Assembly: GCA_022592435.1 (NCBI GenBank)
Contig: JABYQS010000054.1
Coordinates: 62,001-126,000 of the forward strand
Direction: 5' to 3'
Origin: Cerioporus squamosus
Lineage: Eukaryota; Basidiomycota; Agaricomycetes; Polyporales; Polyporaceae
Length of the DNA: 64,000 nucleotides
The notes below the pieces were generated by a model. The model was not told the DNA's origin. It did not search any database and saw only the letters and a program-made list of their open reading frames with translations. Positions 13,010 through 23,714 of this stretch are shown here, one piece after another. The translations under genes were made by a program, and so were the position numbers. The first letter of the stretch is position 1; each line of letters starts with the position of its first letter.

Positions 13010-14315
13010 GCCGTACAAGCCGAAGCCGTACAACAAGCAAGCGGACTTCCTCAGCCCGAACAATCCTAATTCCAAACCATTCGGCAAGGCGCCGAAGTAT
13101 CCCACCGTAATCTCACAAGCCCGCAAGGCGGTGACACCTCTGTCTCAACGCATCGCAGGTCCAGACCTGCACGGGCATGCGGGCGGGTCAACAGGCTACT
13201 ATGGCGAAGCCAGAGACGTGGAGATGCCTCCTGCTGGCTCGCGTACTCCCGGCAGCGGGAGCGACGCGTCAAACCCTGTGCTGGATGTCACTCAGCAGAC
13301 GTTGCTGCAGCTTAGCCAGTCTTCCGCTTTCCAATCGCTCCTTCAGCGAAAGCCAGCTGTTGTGAGTTCCTTCTTAATGCAGTCAGCGATTCGGTGCCCT
13401 CAACGTACATGACTAGCCCACTATCAAGACGGAGCCAGCCCCTCCACCAGACTTGTCCACTTTATCCTTGCCGCCTGCGAGTCCGCCTGCGCAGCCGCAG
13501 ATTGCAAATTTGCAGGCGCTGCTCCAGAAAGCAGGTGTGAAGAGTTCGAGCGCGCAAGCTTTCTTGTCCGCACAGTCCAGTCTATCGAGTTCGACTACGC
13601 CGGGGACGGGGTCCGCGCCCATGTCTGGCACGAATGCCACCCCTGTCGTTTCGTCATCAGCAAATACTGCGGACACACAGCTCCCTGCGTCGACGGGATT
13701 GTCTGTGTCTTCGCTTGCGACTCCTAGTACTAGACGCATCCTCCCTATATCGATGTCAACGTCAACCCCTCCAGCTCCCCGCGGGCCAGCCGCGCATGCC
13801 GCAACACGTGAACTGTGGGACGTTCGTCGGCAGATTACTGCATTACAGGCGCGAGAGAACAGCCTCGTTGCAGAGCTGAAGCGTCTCGGGCAACCTGTGC
13901 CTCCCACGGAAGGAGGAAGCACAAATATGTCCGACCAGCGCACCAGAGCGCTCGAGGACGAAATAACTGGTGCGTCGACCGCATGATCACGACGATGAAT
14001 CATACCATAACCAATGCCCTCTATATTGCTACGTTATGCCGTCGCTCTCACGAACACCCATCACGATCGTCGACGTCAACAGCGTTACGCGAGGAGCTGA
14101 ATCGTGAACAGCAGACCCGGAAAGTCTCCGAGGCGCTGCTCAGGGCGGAGCGTGTGCGTCGGGCCGAGGTCGAGAACATGATGAAAGATGCGACGCGCGA
14201 ATGCCAGCAACCGTTCGTTGTCCCGGCTCTGCTCGATGCCTTCATGAAGATCGGGCAGATGACTGGCGACGCACTCAAGGATGCCAACGGCGGCTCTGTC
14301 CCCATGGAGCTCTGA
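12984..14315 (+). CDS. Coiled-coil protein of unknown function
   Basis: Three exons. ATG 12984 gives MHTTSLGNKPYKPKPYN, then a Pro/Ser-rich disordered region with a patch VTQQTLLQLSQSSAFQSLL. After an intron around 13361-13419 comes TIKTEPAPPP, a PAQPQIANLQALLQKAGV helix and a long Ser/Thr/Pro-rich stretch. It then reads into heptad-like coiled coil (ELWDVRRQITALQAREN). After a second intron (about 13965-14083) follows LREELNREQQTRKVSEALLRAE, AEVENMMKDATREC, and a C-terminal helix VPALLDAFMKIGQMTGDAL. About 400 residues. No enzyme motif. The two short amphipathic LLQ/LLQK motifs suggest a scaffold or binding partner (inference). Start may be wrong because of the overlap with the gene upstream. 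Confidence 0.62.
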
Positions 14316-14842
14316 GCTCCTGGGACACGCCATGGTCGCTGTATGGGGAGGGTGCGGTTGAAGCTGGGGTGGATGCAGCTGGTGCGACATGCAAGCATAC
14401 TGACGGCGAGGCCTGAGCAAGTTGGCCGAACCCTGTGCATTCTGTGTTTCCAGGTTCGCCGGAGAGGCGGACGCGAACGAGGGTGTCGGGAGATACTGCT
14501 GTGTTGCAGCAGGTTGCGGTGGACGAGCGAAGACATGGTTCGGCGGCTTGGTCTGTCCGGGGCTGGCGTTCGGGCGCGATGTCCAGGACGTGTCACTACC
14601 GGCGTTCGAAGGTGCCGCGATGTCGTTCGGGTGGCTCGTCGGCGGCGGTAGCATGCCTTTCTCTTCTCATCTCTCTCCCGACTTCCCCACCATGACATGC
14701 GGACATCGCATATCTCTATTCTCATGACAAGTCCCTCCTCAACAGAGGCTTCCAATCCCGACGTCGGCGGTAGCAGGAGTGTAGCGGGCTCTGGGGTACA
14801 TGGTCGGTTGTACGAATAATGGGGTGCCTCGTAGGCTCGTTC

Positions 14843-15058
14843 TGTATTCTGACTCACATGCGTCTGTTGTATCTTCATGATCCCTTACGTATCTCGCAGC
14901 CTGGCCCCCTCGCGAACGTCCAAAGGTTCGGTTGCCCTGAAACTTGCGGTATTTCTGGGTTCGCCCTGCCATGGGACCGCGTATTAGCTCCAGAAGATGT
15001 GCAACTCCACCTCAATGTCGCAAGCGTTCCGTGGGGGGTCGGAGAACTTGGTCTGACA
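14843..15058 (-). pseudogene. Decayed copy of the gene at 17184-17681
   Basis: Over roughly 215 bp this segment aligns by eye to the 3' half of the unknown gene at 17184-17681. Shared blocks include ctgtattctgactc, atctcgcag, ccctcgcgaa, tccacctcaatg and tcggaga, in the same order and spacing. There are many substitutions, several small indels and an extra block of about 35 bp near 14970-15005. No open frame survives on the minus strand. Read as a truncated, decayed duplicate. Confidence 0.6.
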
Positions 15059-15832
15059 GTTTCACCGAACGTGTCGCTGCCTATACTGGATTCATGTTGA
15101 GTTCACTGACAGGATACTGATGAAGTGTCCTCTAGGAAGGCAAAATCGGTCTGGGCTGTGGTCACAAGAGCCCCCTGAGACATGGTAGACATCGCCGCCG
15201 GGCATACTCCCACGTCGCATATGCCATCCAGATGTCATCGAAGGCAGGTAAGTTCCCGGGATATATCACCGACCAAATGGCTGATGATTGGTCTGCCGGG
15301 TGTGGTTTCTGACGCGTACAGGGGTAGCGTCCATTCATTGGAACTGGGTGCGTGTCTCACACAGTTGAATGTCTACTTGTGTCAAACGGTACCTCATGTC
15401 TCAGCTATTTAGGGCTGTAGTTGAGATCTTTATATTCAGGAAGGCCGGCTGTCTGACTACATGCGAAGTGCGCGCTGGCAAGTCGTAAGAAAGTGGTACG
15501 TATACTGGATGGTCACCTCAAAGTCGCGGACTTAAGCACTTCTGCAGATGGCATATACGGAGCCGTGCATCACGTCGGTCAATTGGGTCATGAAGTATTC
15601 ATCGCCTGAGCGGGAATTACCCTTGGGAACCGTTGGGACCGGCTCGCATCATTCTTCTCCTGGTCCTGAAGTGACGTCGGGCCTGAAGAGCACCCTTGTC
15701 AATACGCCGCTTCCACCGGAGCAGGGTATGTGCGTCTGGCAATGTCGACCGGTGACCTAGGATTTGGGTCATCGGATTATCAAGCCAGGATTAAGGCCTG
15801 AGGTCGAACGGGTAAGCCCAGTCCAGAGAACC
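15059..15832. other. Intergenic, no gene seen
   Basis: The only longer ORF (15548-15760, plus) has no motif. Nothing else can be supported before the TATA element of the DUF5648 gene. Confidence 0.4.
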
Positions 15833-15838
15833 TATAAG
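15833..15838 (+). promoter_or_regulatory. TATA box of the DUF5648 gene
   Basis: TATAAG, 63 bp upstream of the ATG at 15901. Spacing is like that of the TATA box of the cellobiose dehydrogenase gene in this window. Confidence 0.5.
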
Positions 15839-15900
15839 TATGAGACCTCGTCGTAGGAATGAGATCACCACTCCATCCGCTTCTGCAAGTTCGCAACACG

Positions 15901-16501
15901 ATGAAGTTCTCTGTCGCAATCACGCTTGTTTCTGCTCTCGTTCTCCAGGCCTTTGCCCTCCCCGTCTCGGAGCTGGAGGTGAGTAAGCTCGCGCCTGTAA
16001 CCGCTCCCACCGATTGATCTCCTTACCCTTCCTCCCTAGTCCCGCGCAGCCGACACTTGCGGTTTCGCGACCGTTGCACTCCTACGCGCATACAGCCCGA
16101 GTGCGACTGACCACTTCTACACGACCAGCGCCTTGGAAGTAGAGAGCGCCATCGCCAACCTGGGATACAGCTCCGAAGGCGATGCCGCCCAGGTTCTCCC
16201 GTCGCAGGCCCCGAACACGGTCCCCTTGTACCGCTCGTACTCACCCTCGGGCACGGACCACTTCTACACCACGAACGCGGCGGAGAGGAACAACGCAATC
16301 ACTTCGCTGGGCTACGTGGATGAGGGCATTACGGCATACGTCTACCCCAGCCAATTGTGCGGCACCGTACCCCTCTTCAGGGTGTACAACCCCAGCGTGA
16401 TAGATCACTTCTACACGACTAGTGCGGCGGAGAGGAACAACGCGATCACATCGTTGGGTTACGTGGATGAGGGCATCGCTGCCTACGTCAACCCTCAGTG
16501 A
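15901..16501 (+). CDS. Secreted protein with three DUF5648 repeats
   Basis: About 179 residues in two exons (intron about 15979-16039). The N-terminus MKFSVAITLVSALVLQAFA is a clear signal peptide. The mature part is three tandem units of roughly 42 residues, each with the core (Y/N)SPSxxDHFYTTSAxE...AIxxLGYxxEG. The second and third units end in DEGITAYV and DEGIAAYV. Only two Cys are seen after the signal peptide (DTCGFA and QLCGT). This DHFYTT / LGY pattern is the DUF5648 family, found in secreted and surface proteins of fungi and bacteria. Its biochemical role is not known; carbohydrate or cell-wall binding is only a guess. A TATA box lies 63 bp upstream of the ATG. Confidence 0.85.
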
Positions 16502-17183
16502 TACGCGGCAAGGTGAGAGGCCCCCTTTGGACTCGAGTAGGCCTTCTACTGACCATGCCTGTCGGAATCTCAGGGAACCATCGGAGTGCGATACACATGC
16601 ATAGGGATCGGGGTGATGGCGGTTATGTGCAGGGATCATCGCTCAATTCTCCGTCGGCACCGTCGTCTACATGTTACCTGATCAACCATGCCATTGCGCT
16701 GCTCTGACACACTGTCCGCCTGAGTGTTCAACGTTCAACCGACAGAGTTCGGCCATGGTGTCGCGGGATCGAGGATGCATGCCATTTATGTGCAAGATCA
16801 GCCCACTCGATGCGATGTCTGGTCAGCCCTTGAGCCTAAGCTTAATGTGTCCCGTCTACAACACTACGCCTGATTGCTGGGGGCAGTGACTTTGCTAACC
16901 ACTGTCCAAGGACATACGCGTGGCGGCAGGAAATGAGTTTCGGCGCTGGGCCGATAAGTAAGTACCGGCGGATTACGTAACGGTAAACCAGTTCGACTGG
17001 GACTGACAGTAGTTAAGTAAGTAAGAACTTGAACTCCGGATGACACAGCATCCTCTTCTTTCTTCTCTCTCCACGGTGCGGCCATGGTGTGAGCAACACG
17101 AGCAAAGACGTTCTTGTAGCAGCGACAGAAATGGGCTTCCATGCTCTAGTTTCGACGTCAGCGGGTTGAGTACAGGTGCTTCG
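16502..17183. other. Intergenic, no gene seen
   Basis: Contains the 3' flanks of the converging DUF5648 gene (+) and the unknown gene (-). No protein-like frame. Confidence 0.4.
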
Positions 17184-17681
17184 TCAGTTCATCCTGTATT
17201 CTGACTCCATCAGTTCGCTTGATCTCTTTATGGTTCGTCGCATCTCGCAGCTTGCCAATGCCGCCCTCGCGAAGGTCCAGGTGCAGTGGTTGCCTGAGAA
17301 CACAGTGCTATCTGGCTTACCGGCTGAGACGTGCAAGTCCACCTCAATGCCGCAAGTATCCGGTAGGTGATCGGAGAGACTCCAATAGACGTATAGCTGT
17401 CTTTGCTTGCCTACTGGCCCCAGCTCAGGGCGGACTCGACTGTTCTCATCGAACAGAGCCAATGCGAACTCGAGAAGCTCTTGTGATTCCTCGTCCATGA
17501 TCATGAGGAACTCGCCTTGACACCGTTTCCTATTGATCTGGAGGGCTTCGAGTGACCCTATCCGACCGAGCACTGGATGTATTGCGTCCACGTAGACATG
17601 CTTGAGAGCGCGAGGGTGTTCATCGTGGAGTGCGGCCTCAATCTTGACGTCGCACTGGTCAAAAGCGAGAGGGTTGGCCAT
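17184..17681 (-). CDS. Uncharacterised 165-residue protein
   Basis: Uninterrupted ORF from ATG 17681 (MANPLAFDQCDVKIEAAL). An upstream in-frame stretch has no ATG. Further blocks are HPRALKHVYVDAIHPVLGRIG, FLMIMDEESQELLEFALALFDE, YVYWSLSDHLPDTCGIEVDLHV and a basic end with RRTIKRSSEL. I do not recognise the family. The alternation of short hydrophobic strands with acidic turns suggests a small beta-rich soluble domain; there is no signal peptide. A decayed second copy at 14843-15058 shows the gene has been duplicated locally, which supports that it is a real gene. Expression is not shown. Confidence 0.6.
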   Translation of the reverse strand: MANPLAFDQCDVKIEAALHDEHPRALKHVYVDAIHPVLGRIGSLEALQINRKRCQGEFLMIMDEESQELLEFALALFDENSRVRPELGPVGKQRQLYVYWSLSDHLPDTCGIEVDLHVSAGKPDSTVFSGNHCTWTFARAALASCEMRRTIKRSSELMESEYRMN

Positions 17682-17988
17682 GGCTGATGGATTCAATTCA
17701 AGGAACAACCTGACGGTCGAAGGATGAGGAGAACTGGTTACTGGTAAGTAGCAGCTACTAGTACAACTTCCTTCATTATTGCCCGTTTGGGCTTCAATGA
17801 CGTACTGCAGCGGCCTACCATGTACCGTACTTACGTGGTGTCGTCGACAAACGCTGTATCGCTAGTAAGTATCATTTCTCAACCATCCGCACCGATACTG
17901 AACACGCAAATACAAGAGGTAGATCGAGACGTCCAATAAACGTACAACACAACAGCCTGAAGATAGTGGTACATGTCCGGGGGTGATC

Positions 17989-19717
17989 CTACGCGCAAAC
18001 ACCAAGTTCCAGTTCCGCCTCGCGCATGAAGTCGTCGTCGTCCAAGAGGCAGTCGGCATAGATCTTTGGTCAACGGGAGATTAGCCTGTTTTCGAACGTA
18101 GTCACACGAGCACAAACCTGTAGCTCCCGCTCTGCAATGCGCAGATCTGGTCGCCCATGGACGATATCGCTGGAGACCAATTCGTCTGTAGTCCTCGGGA
18201 TAATTCTGGAGCTTGGGACCGCGACTTGGGTTGGGAGGACCGACGCGGACGAGAACGTCGGGAACAGTAGAGCAGAGGTCGTCGCTGAACTCTTCGTCGG
18301 CGGCGATGGCTGTCTCCTGGTCGGCCTGGAGACAGACGCAGAAGGCTGTGGGGTTGGGGGAGAAGCAGCTTGCTTCGCTGGAGTAGTGACTGCCCGCGGG
18401 ACGCTGACTGTTTTCTGCGCAGGAGGGCACGCGGCCTCTATTCGAGTGCGAACTTCACGTATCATGCTATCCCAGTCCAGCTCTGGAACTGGGGGGAGGG
18501 ATGCACCCTCGTTGGCCAATCTATCCGCAGCTTCGTTTCCCTCTACTCCGGAGTGGGCCAAAATCTTCGTAAACTCGACCTGCCACCATCAGTAGAAGCT
18601 CTGGTGTCACATGTACTGCAGCGAGGCGCGAACGCTATTGCAACTCACCACTTGTTTCAAGACCCTGCGGCGCTCCTCGAGAAGCAGGTCTGCGTATTGG
18701 ATCAAGGCGAGGTTTAGCACCGGTTTCCCGTCGGGCTTCTTCCAACCTCTCGCTTTCCAACCCGGTACCCATTGTGTCATGCCTGAGATGTGATCGTACA
18801 ATCGGCGTCAACAGGCGCGCTATGAACACGATCACTGTGCACCTACAACTGATGCTGTACTGAGAGTCGCTTCGAATCTCCAGCGGGCGGTCCTTTGGCG
18901 CTTTCTCAAGCACACGGATAATAGACTTCAAGCACGAGGCAGCGTCAGTGCACCGGACGTAGGATCCTCCGGGCGTAAACAACTCACAAGGAGCTCCGCA
19001 CGGTTATTCGTTTGATCACCGGGACATCGTTCGCTAACGTTCCTACGCATGCCCAGGGGGATTGACGTGAGAGGGGAAGGCGGTGAAGTTATATCGTAGA
19101 ACATACCGAGGGTCGTCCACCCCCCACCAGACGCCGACGCCCGCTGTTGAACCGGGCCTTCCATTTCCCCTGCAGGATCCGTCAGTGTAGACTACTATGG
19201 GGTCCAAACTTGCTGATCCACTAGCCCCGCTCACGAAGGAGGAGGCAGTGGTCTGTATCATCCTGCGGCGGAGGAGGCTCTGCAGGTTGCCCGAGCACAG
19301 ACGGTGCGGTCTCTATCCGTGAAGCAGATGGTGCCGACTCCGGTCGGGAGACTGCGCGAACGCAATGGCGGCCACCTCGAACTGTTGGACAGCAGGGTCA
19401 GCTACGGCCGCTCTTGTGGGTTCTTCAGCAGGGGCGGCCGTGGCCTTGGTGCGGGCTGCATGGGTGGTTGACCTTCTCACAGCTGATGGACCGACGTTCG
19501 CGTTTATCCATAACTCTGCCTCTGCAGCATCCAGGAACTTCTTGTATTTTGCACCATTATAGTTTAGGACTTGGGCAGAGCAGTCCTTCCTGCAGGGCCA
19601 TGCGAAAAGATATTATATGAGAGAGGCGAAGGGCACGATCGCGAAGCATCCTCACCAGTCCAGATAGACTCCCGGCTTGCGCCCCCGAGCAACAGCATAA
19701 CATCCCACCTTCGCCAT
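17989..19717 (-). CDS. Ribonuclease H1 (RNase HI with N-terminal hybrid-binding domain)
   Basis: Cleaves the RNA strand of RNA/DNA hybrids, in nucleus and often mitochondria. ATG 19717 opens MAKVGCYAVARGRKPGVYLDW. After a short intron come KDCSAQVLNYNGAKYKKFLDA and AEAELWINANV: the RNase H1 hybrid-binding domain. A low-complexity linker follows, then the catalytic domain with all acidic residues: YTDGSCRGNG (Asp), QTNNRAELL (Glu), RSDSQYSI (Asp), and LAHSGVEGNEAADRLA (His and Asp). TQWVPGWKARGWKKPDGKPV is the usual substrate-handle region. A Pro/Ser/Thr-rich extension of about 120 residues follows, ending LLDDDDFMREAELELGVCA. The linker is odd: the frame of domain 1 meets a TAG at 19315-19313. 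A different frame (RPESAPSASRIETAPSVLG) covers the gap, and the first frame resumes at the catalytic domain. Confidence 0.88.
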
Positions 19718-20312
19718 ATCGGAGCTATAGTCTCCGATGTTATTCTGCGGCTATCCCTTCGCCGGCGAAGAATCGGAAATGATGAGTCACTTCTCGACTT
19801 GAAGGATGATGACGGTCGATGTTGAGAGAAGACCGATCGCGTCCTGCAACTGTGGGCAAGGGTGTACTTGAGGTTTGACGGGTAATTCAGGACGAATCGA
19901 CAAACAGTATGGAGTGGTAACCGATCCGCGTAAGTCTAAGTCTGACTCAGACTGTCGTGCAGTGGTGGACGGAAACGAGTTGCGGAGTCGAGTCGAACAT
20001 CGCCGTCGTCGCGGCACCGTGCACGCGTACCGCGTCGCCATCACGTGCAACACCGCCTCGTCCGCGTCTCACTTATAGGCTCAGGCTGTCAGAGGTACTA
20101 TCAACGTTGCATACACGGTCTACATTACCTCTTCACCTGCGGCACAGGTATAGTTCGCACATCTATATGGTATCACGGATATGAAATGCTGAAGACTTGC
20201 AAGGTAGGTGGCGACTCCGACTCACAAGCTGGTGAGACTGCCAAGACAGTCGATTCTGGTTCTCCCACTAGTCCTCGAGCTGCAATATCGAAGGCTGAGC
20301 TAATCTGCTAGC
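19718..20312. other. Divergent intergenic region
   Basis: Between the divergent RNase H1 and Nudix genes. No supported ORF; presumably both promoters. Confidence 0.4.
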
Positions 20313-21111
20313 ATGGGTATGTCGGTTTTGAGGTAGGTACTGTAGTACTATATTCTGACGGAAGCGTCCAGGAGATCGACGCTCGCTCGCTCTCTTTGGG
20401 GCAGCTACCGCATTGCTAGCTGCCATCCCAGCTGTATATTTCGTCCTCAAACGAACTGTCAAACGTACGTCTTAGCCCCCTCTTACATCGGGTGCTTTAT
20501 TGCGACTGATGATTTGCCATCAAGACAAACGAGCGCAAGTGCAGTACCCATCTTCGCAATTCATCCTAGCAGCCGGCGCAATACCATTCCAGTTCGATGC
20601 CGCCGGCGTCCCCAAGCGCGTGTTGCTCGCATATTACACGAAACGGGATCAGTGGTTGCTGTCCAAGGGCCGAAAAGACGAGGGCGAGGATCTCGCCACT
20701 ACCGCCACGCGCGAAGTATTCGAAGAAACAGGCTACCCATGTCGCCTGCACCGTGTCCGGCTGCTCCCTACGTGCGCTCCGAGTCCGAACTGGCTACCGG
20801 AAGCTGGCATCCAGCCGCACACTGCGCGACTCGCGGAGAACAGCTCGGAGCCCTTCATGCTCACGTTGCGTCCCATCGGGTTCGACCAGCTCAAATTGAT
20901 CTTCTGGTACATTGGCGCTGTCGACATCCCTTACGAGGCAGAGGACGCGGCCGCGACTAAACAGATGCAACCTGGCACCCATCAGCTTGCGGAGGGTTTC
21001 GGAGAGGTCAGGCTGTGGGACATATCCGACGCGCTCAAGGCTCTTTCCTTCGAGGGAGATAGGGAGCTTGTGCGGAACGCTGTGGCTATCTTGGCCTCAG
21101 AGACATCATGA
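20313..21111 (+). CDS. Membrane-anchored Nudix hydrolase
   Basis: Hydrolyses nucleoside diphosphates linked to another moiety; substrate not predictable. Exon 1 is only ATG plus one base (20313-20316). After the intron 20317-20372 the reading is GDRRSLALFGAATALLAAI and PAVYFVLKRTVK, one transmembrane helix followed by basic residues. A second intron (about 20465-20524, with a rare AAG acceptor) leads into KRAQVQYPSSQFILAAGAIPF. The Nudix box is perfect: Gly, five residues, Glu, seven residues, then REVFEETGY (GRKDEGE ... REVFEETGYP). WLLSKGRK precedes it, as in diadenosine/diphosphoinositol polyphosphate-type Nudix enzymes, and FWYIGAVD follows. The C-terminal half has WDISDALKALSFEGDRELV. 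Domain call is firm; the TM anchor depends on the splicing shown. Confidence 0.85.
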
Positions 21112-21598
21112 AGCGCTGTGGTATGGGTTGGTCTCCTCTTGCTGAAGCGAAATGCTGCAGGTTGTCATGATCTGACCATCCCGATGCCGGTTCGGCCCTT
21201 TCAATGTGGTGCTTGCAGGCGTACACATACACGAGTCTGATTACTTATCCTGTCGTAGACGATGCACAGACTCACTCGTGTTCCTCTTAGATGAATAGAT
21301 GATAGCGTTGGATATCCCCGACCACCCTCCAAGGAGTAGAGTCTGCCGTGCACGCGACCTCTCGCACACATAAACGGGCCAAGTCCACGTCCATCCAATA
21401 GGCGCTGTAATTAGCGAGTCTAAGAAAGTGAGACGAGCGATCTTCCATGGAATTGGCAATAATGATGCTGCTTACTACCGCACGCTGCGGCGGCAGGCGG
21501 CGCAAGGCCGGTTATATACTCGTGTCGGGCTTTCCATTCCACCTCTTGGATCCGAACCACCATCTGGTACCGTCAGGAGCAATCGCGGAAACCCAAAG

Positions 21599-22425
21599 AT
21601 GACGGCGCCGAAGGACTACTCCTCCTATGCGATTCCTAACTCGGAGTTAGTGAAGACGCTGAAGCTGATGAAGCATCCTGAAGGAGGTGCGTACGCATCG
21701 GGCTTTGATTGCTGGATTTAACATACTGAGCAAATCCTTGCGCGTATATCCAGGTTACTTTGCGGAAACAGATCGTCAATCCGCACAGGTTCCATCGCCG
21801 TTCGCAGGTGCGGCACGAATGGGCTACGATATGATATGTGAATTGCTGAAGCCCCCTCTCTGCTCAGGGCAAGCGCTACGATCCCTAGCTACTTCCATCT
21901 ACTACCTGCTCACGCCAGATGAGCCAAACGGCGTCATCCACATGAACAAGTCTGCGGTGAGCCTTTCTGCATTCTGAAGCGCCCGCAACATACTCAAGAG
22001 GCCCATCCAGACTATGCACGTTCTTCACCAAGGACGTACGGAGTACACTTTGATCACTCCTGGCAGTCCGCCGAAAGTCGAGAGAAAGGCAAGTATATCA
22101 TACGATCCTGGCAAGGGACGGGACGGTGAGACATCAGTTACTGACTTTATCCTAGGTGATGGGTCCGAACATCCATGCAGGAGAGGTTCTGCAGTTGCTC
22201 GTGCCGACTGGTGTATGGAAGATGTCGCGTCTTCTCGAGGAAGACCTCGCAAGCGCTTCGACTGAATCTTCGAAGGACCATTGTGGATGCCTCATAACGG
22301 AAGTCGTGTTCCCGGGCTTCGCATGGGAGGATCATGGGTTCCTGACCAAGGAGGGCCTGGAGGAGCTCTTCGGCGGCGTAGATGCACCAGAAGCAAAGGG
22401 GCTGTTGAAGTATGTGAAGGCATAG
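21599..22425 (+). CDS. DUF985 / cupin_5 family protein
   Basis: RmlC-like cupin of the DUF985 family, related to plant and fungal proteins of unknown enzymatic role. ATG 21599 gives MTAPKDYSSYAIPNSELVKTL, then LKLMKHPEGG. Introns about 21688-21753, 21803-21870, 21958-22013 and 22088-22155 (all GT-AG) yield YFAETDR, SLATSIYYLLTPDEPNGVIHM, MHVLHQGRTEYTLITPG, MGPNIHAGEVLQLLVPTGVWKMS and ITEVVFPGFAWEDHGFLT. HPEGG-YFAETDR, the SIYYLL strand, the LVPTGVWK strand and VVFPGFAWEDH are the family blocks; a His or Glu in HAGEVLQ could bind metal. Length near 185 residues, normal for the family. Codirectional with the Nudix and methyltransferase genes, about 490 and 360 bp away. Confidence 0.83.
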
Positions 22426-22783
22426 ATCAGTGCAGACGGACTTGAACGTAGGGTTAGAGTGCGATACGTACTTAGGAGGAGGTCCGCGAGTCGCGACACC
22501 ACGGACACACCGAGATGCGCGCTTTCCCAGCCTGTCCGTATAATGGTCGACCTGGACATAGAACCATTTGGACTACACGCTGCTCTGGCGGGGACTCGAA
22601 GATGAGCTTGCTCGTCCGGCAACACGGCGGTACACTGTAGCACAGTCGAGTCAAGTGACAGAGAAGCGCCTTCGCTGATAGCGGGGCCGTTGAGATCTAG
22701 GGTGTAAAAGGCGTCATCCACTGGCAGCGAGTACTTCCACGGAGAGGATCGATGGACAGTGTCATACAGCCCATATCTCCACG

Positions 22784-23714
22784 ATGTCCGCACCTCCAAC
22801 CCTAGACAACCTCGACGGCATCGCAGCCATCTATCCGCACGAGCCGGACCACTTCAGCGTCGTGCGGGCTCAAGTCGAGCAACGCGCGCAGCTTGTCAAG
22901 ACTTGGGACATTCATCTCGACGAGAAAGTCCTGGAAATAGGATGTGGCCAGGGGGATTGCACGGTCGTATTGGCGACTGTGGTGGGAGACGAAGGATCGG
23001 TGACTGCAGTCGACCCTGCTAGTCTCGATTATGGTGGGAATCACCGCTTGGTACCTCCGGAATACTTGCTAAGCCAGATGATCAGGGTCACCATACACTC
23101 TCGGACAAGCCCAAGCACACCTTCGCGCCTCCTCCGTCGGTCATCGTATCAACTTCGTGCAAGCCGACCCCATCGCCTTCCTGCAGAGCAGCACGGAACA
23201 CTACACCACCGCCGTGCTCGCGCAATGCACCTGGTACTTCGCAGCACCGCACGTCTTCTCCGACATCCTCGCTGCGCTGCTCGACCGCGTAGACCGAGTC
23301 TGCATATCGGAGTATGCACTCACCTCATCCGACTACCGCGCCATGCCCCACATCCTCGCCACCTTTGCACAGGCTGCGCTTGAGTGCAGGAAGACTACCT
23401 CCACGGCTAACGTCCGCTCTCTCCTGGCTCCGGAACGGCTTCGTGCAGCCGCGCTTGCGGTCGGACTGTCCGTGAAGGCCGAGACGGTCATGCAGCCTCC
23501 GGATGGCATGCTCGACGGGACGTGGGAGACCGGTTACGTCCTCTCGAAGGGCTTCGAGGAGGAAGTCGACAAGTACGTGTCGGATGAGCGGGAGAAGGCT
23601 GTATACACTGGCTCTATTGACTCCATTCGCGCGATGAGATATGCGCTGAAGGCGAAGGGCGACAGGGTGCATACCATGGACATTTGGGTAGCGACATTCG
23701 CCAAAGCGACGTGA
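22784..23714 (+). CDS. Class I SAM-dependent methyltransferase
   Basis: Two exons; the intron (about 23037-23090) joins DPASLDYG to SPYTLGQAQAHLRASS. Motif I is VLEIGCGQGDCTVVLA, with the acidic VTAVDP at the end of strand 2. INFVQADPIAFL is the motif II region, followed by VLAQCTWYFA (motif III area). About 290 residues. The N-terminus, YPHEPDHFSVVRAQVEQRAQLV, forms the usual helix before motif I. The methyl acceptor cannot be told. This small-molecule type of methyltransferase is common and often unlinked in basidiomycetes, and no biosynthetic cluster lies beside it. Start ATG 22784 (MSAPPTLDNLDG). Confidence 0.85.

Noticed and set aside
22332..22799. Minus-strand ORF of 155 codons between the cupin and methyltransferase genes
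   Set aside because: Overlaps the last cupin exon and the methyltransferase start; no motif.
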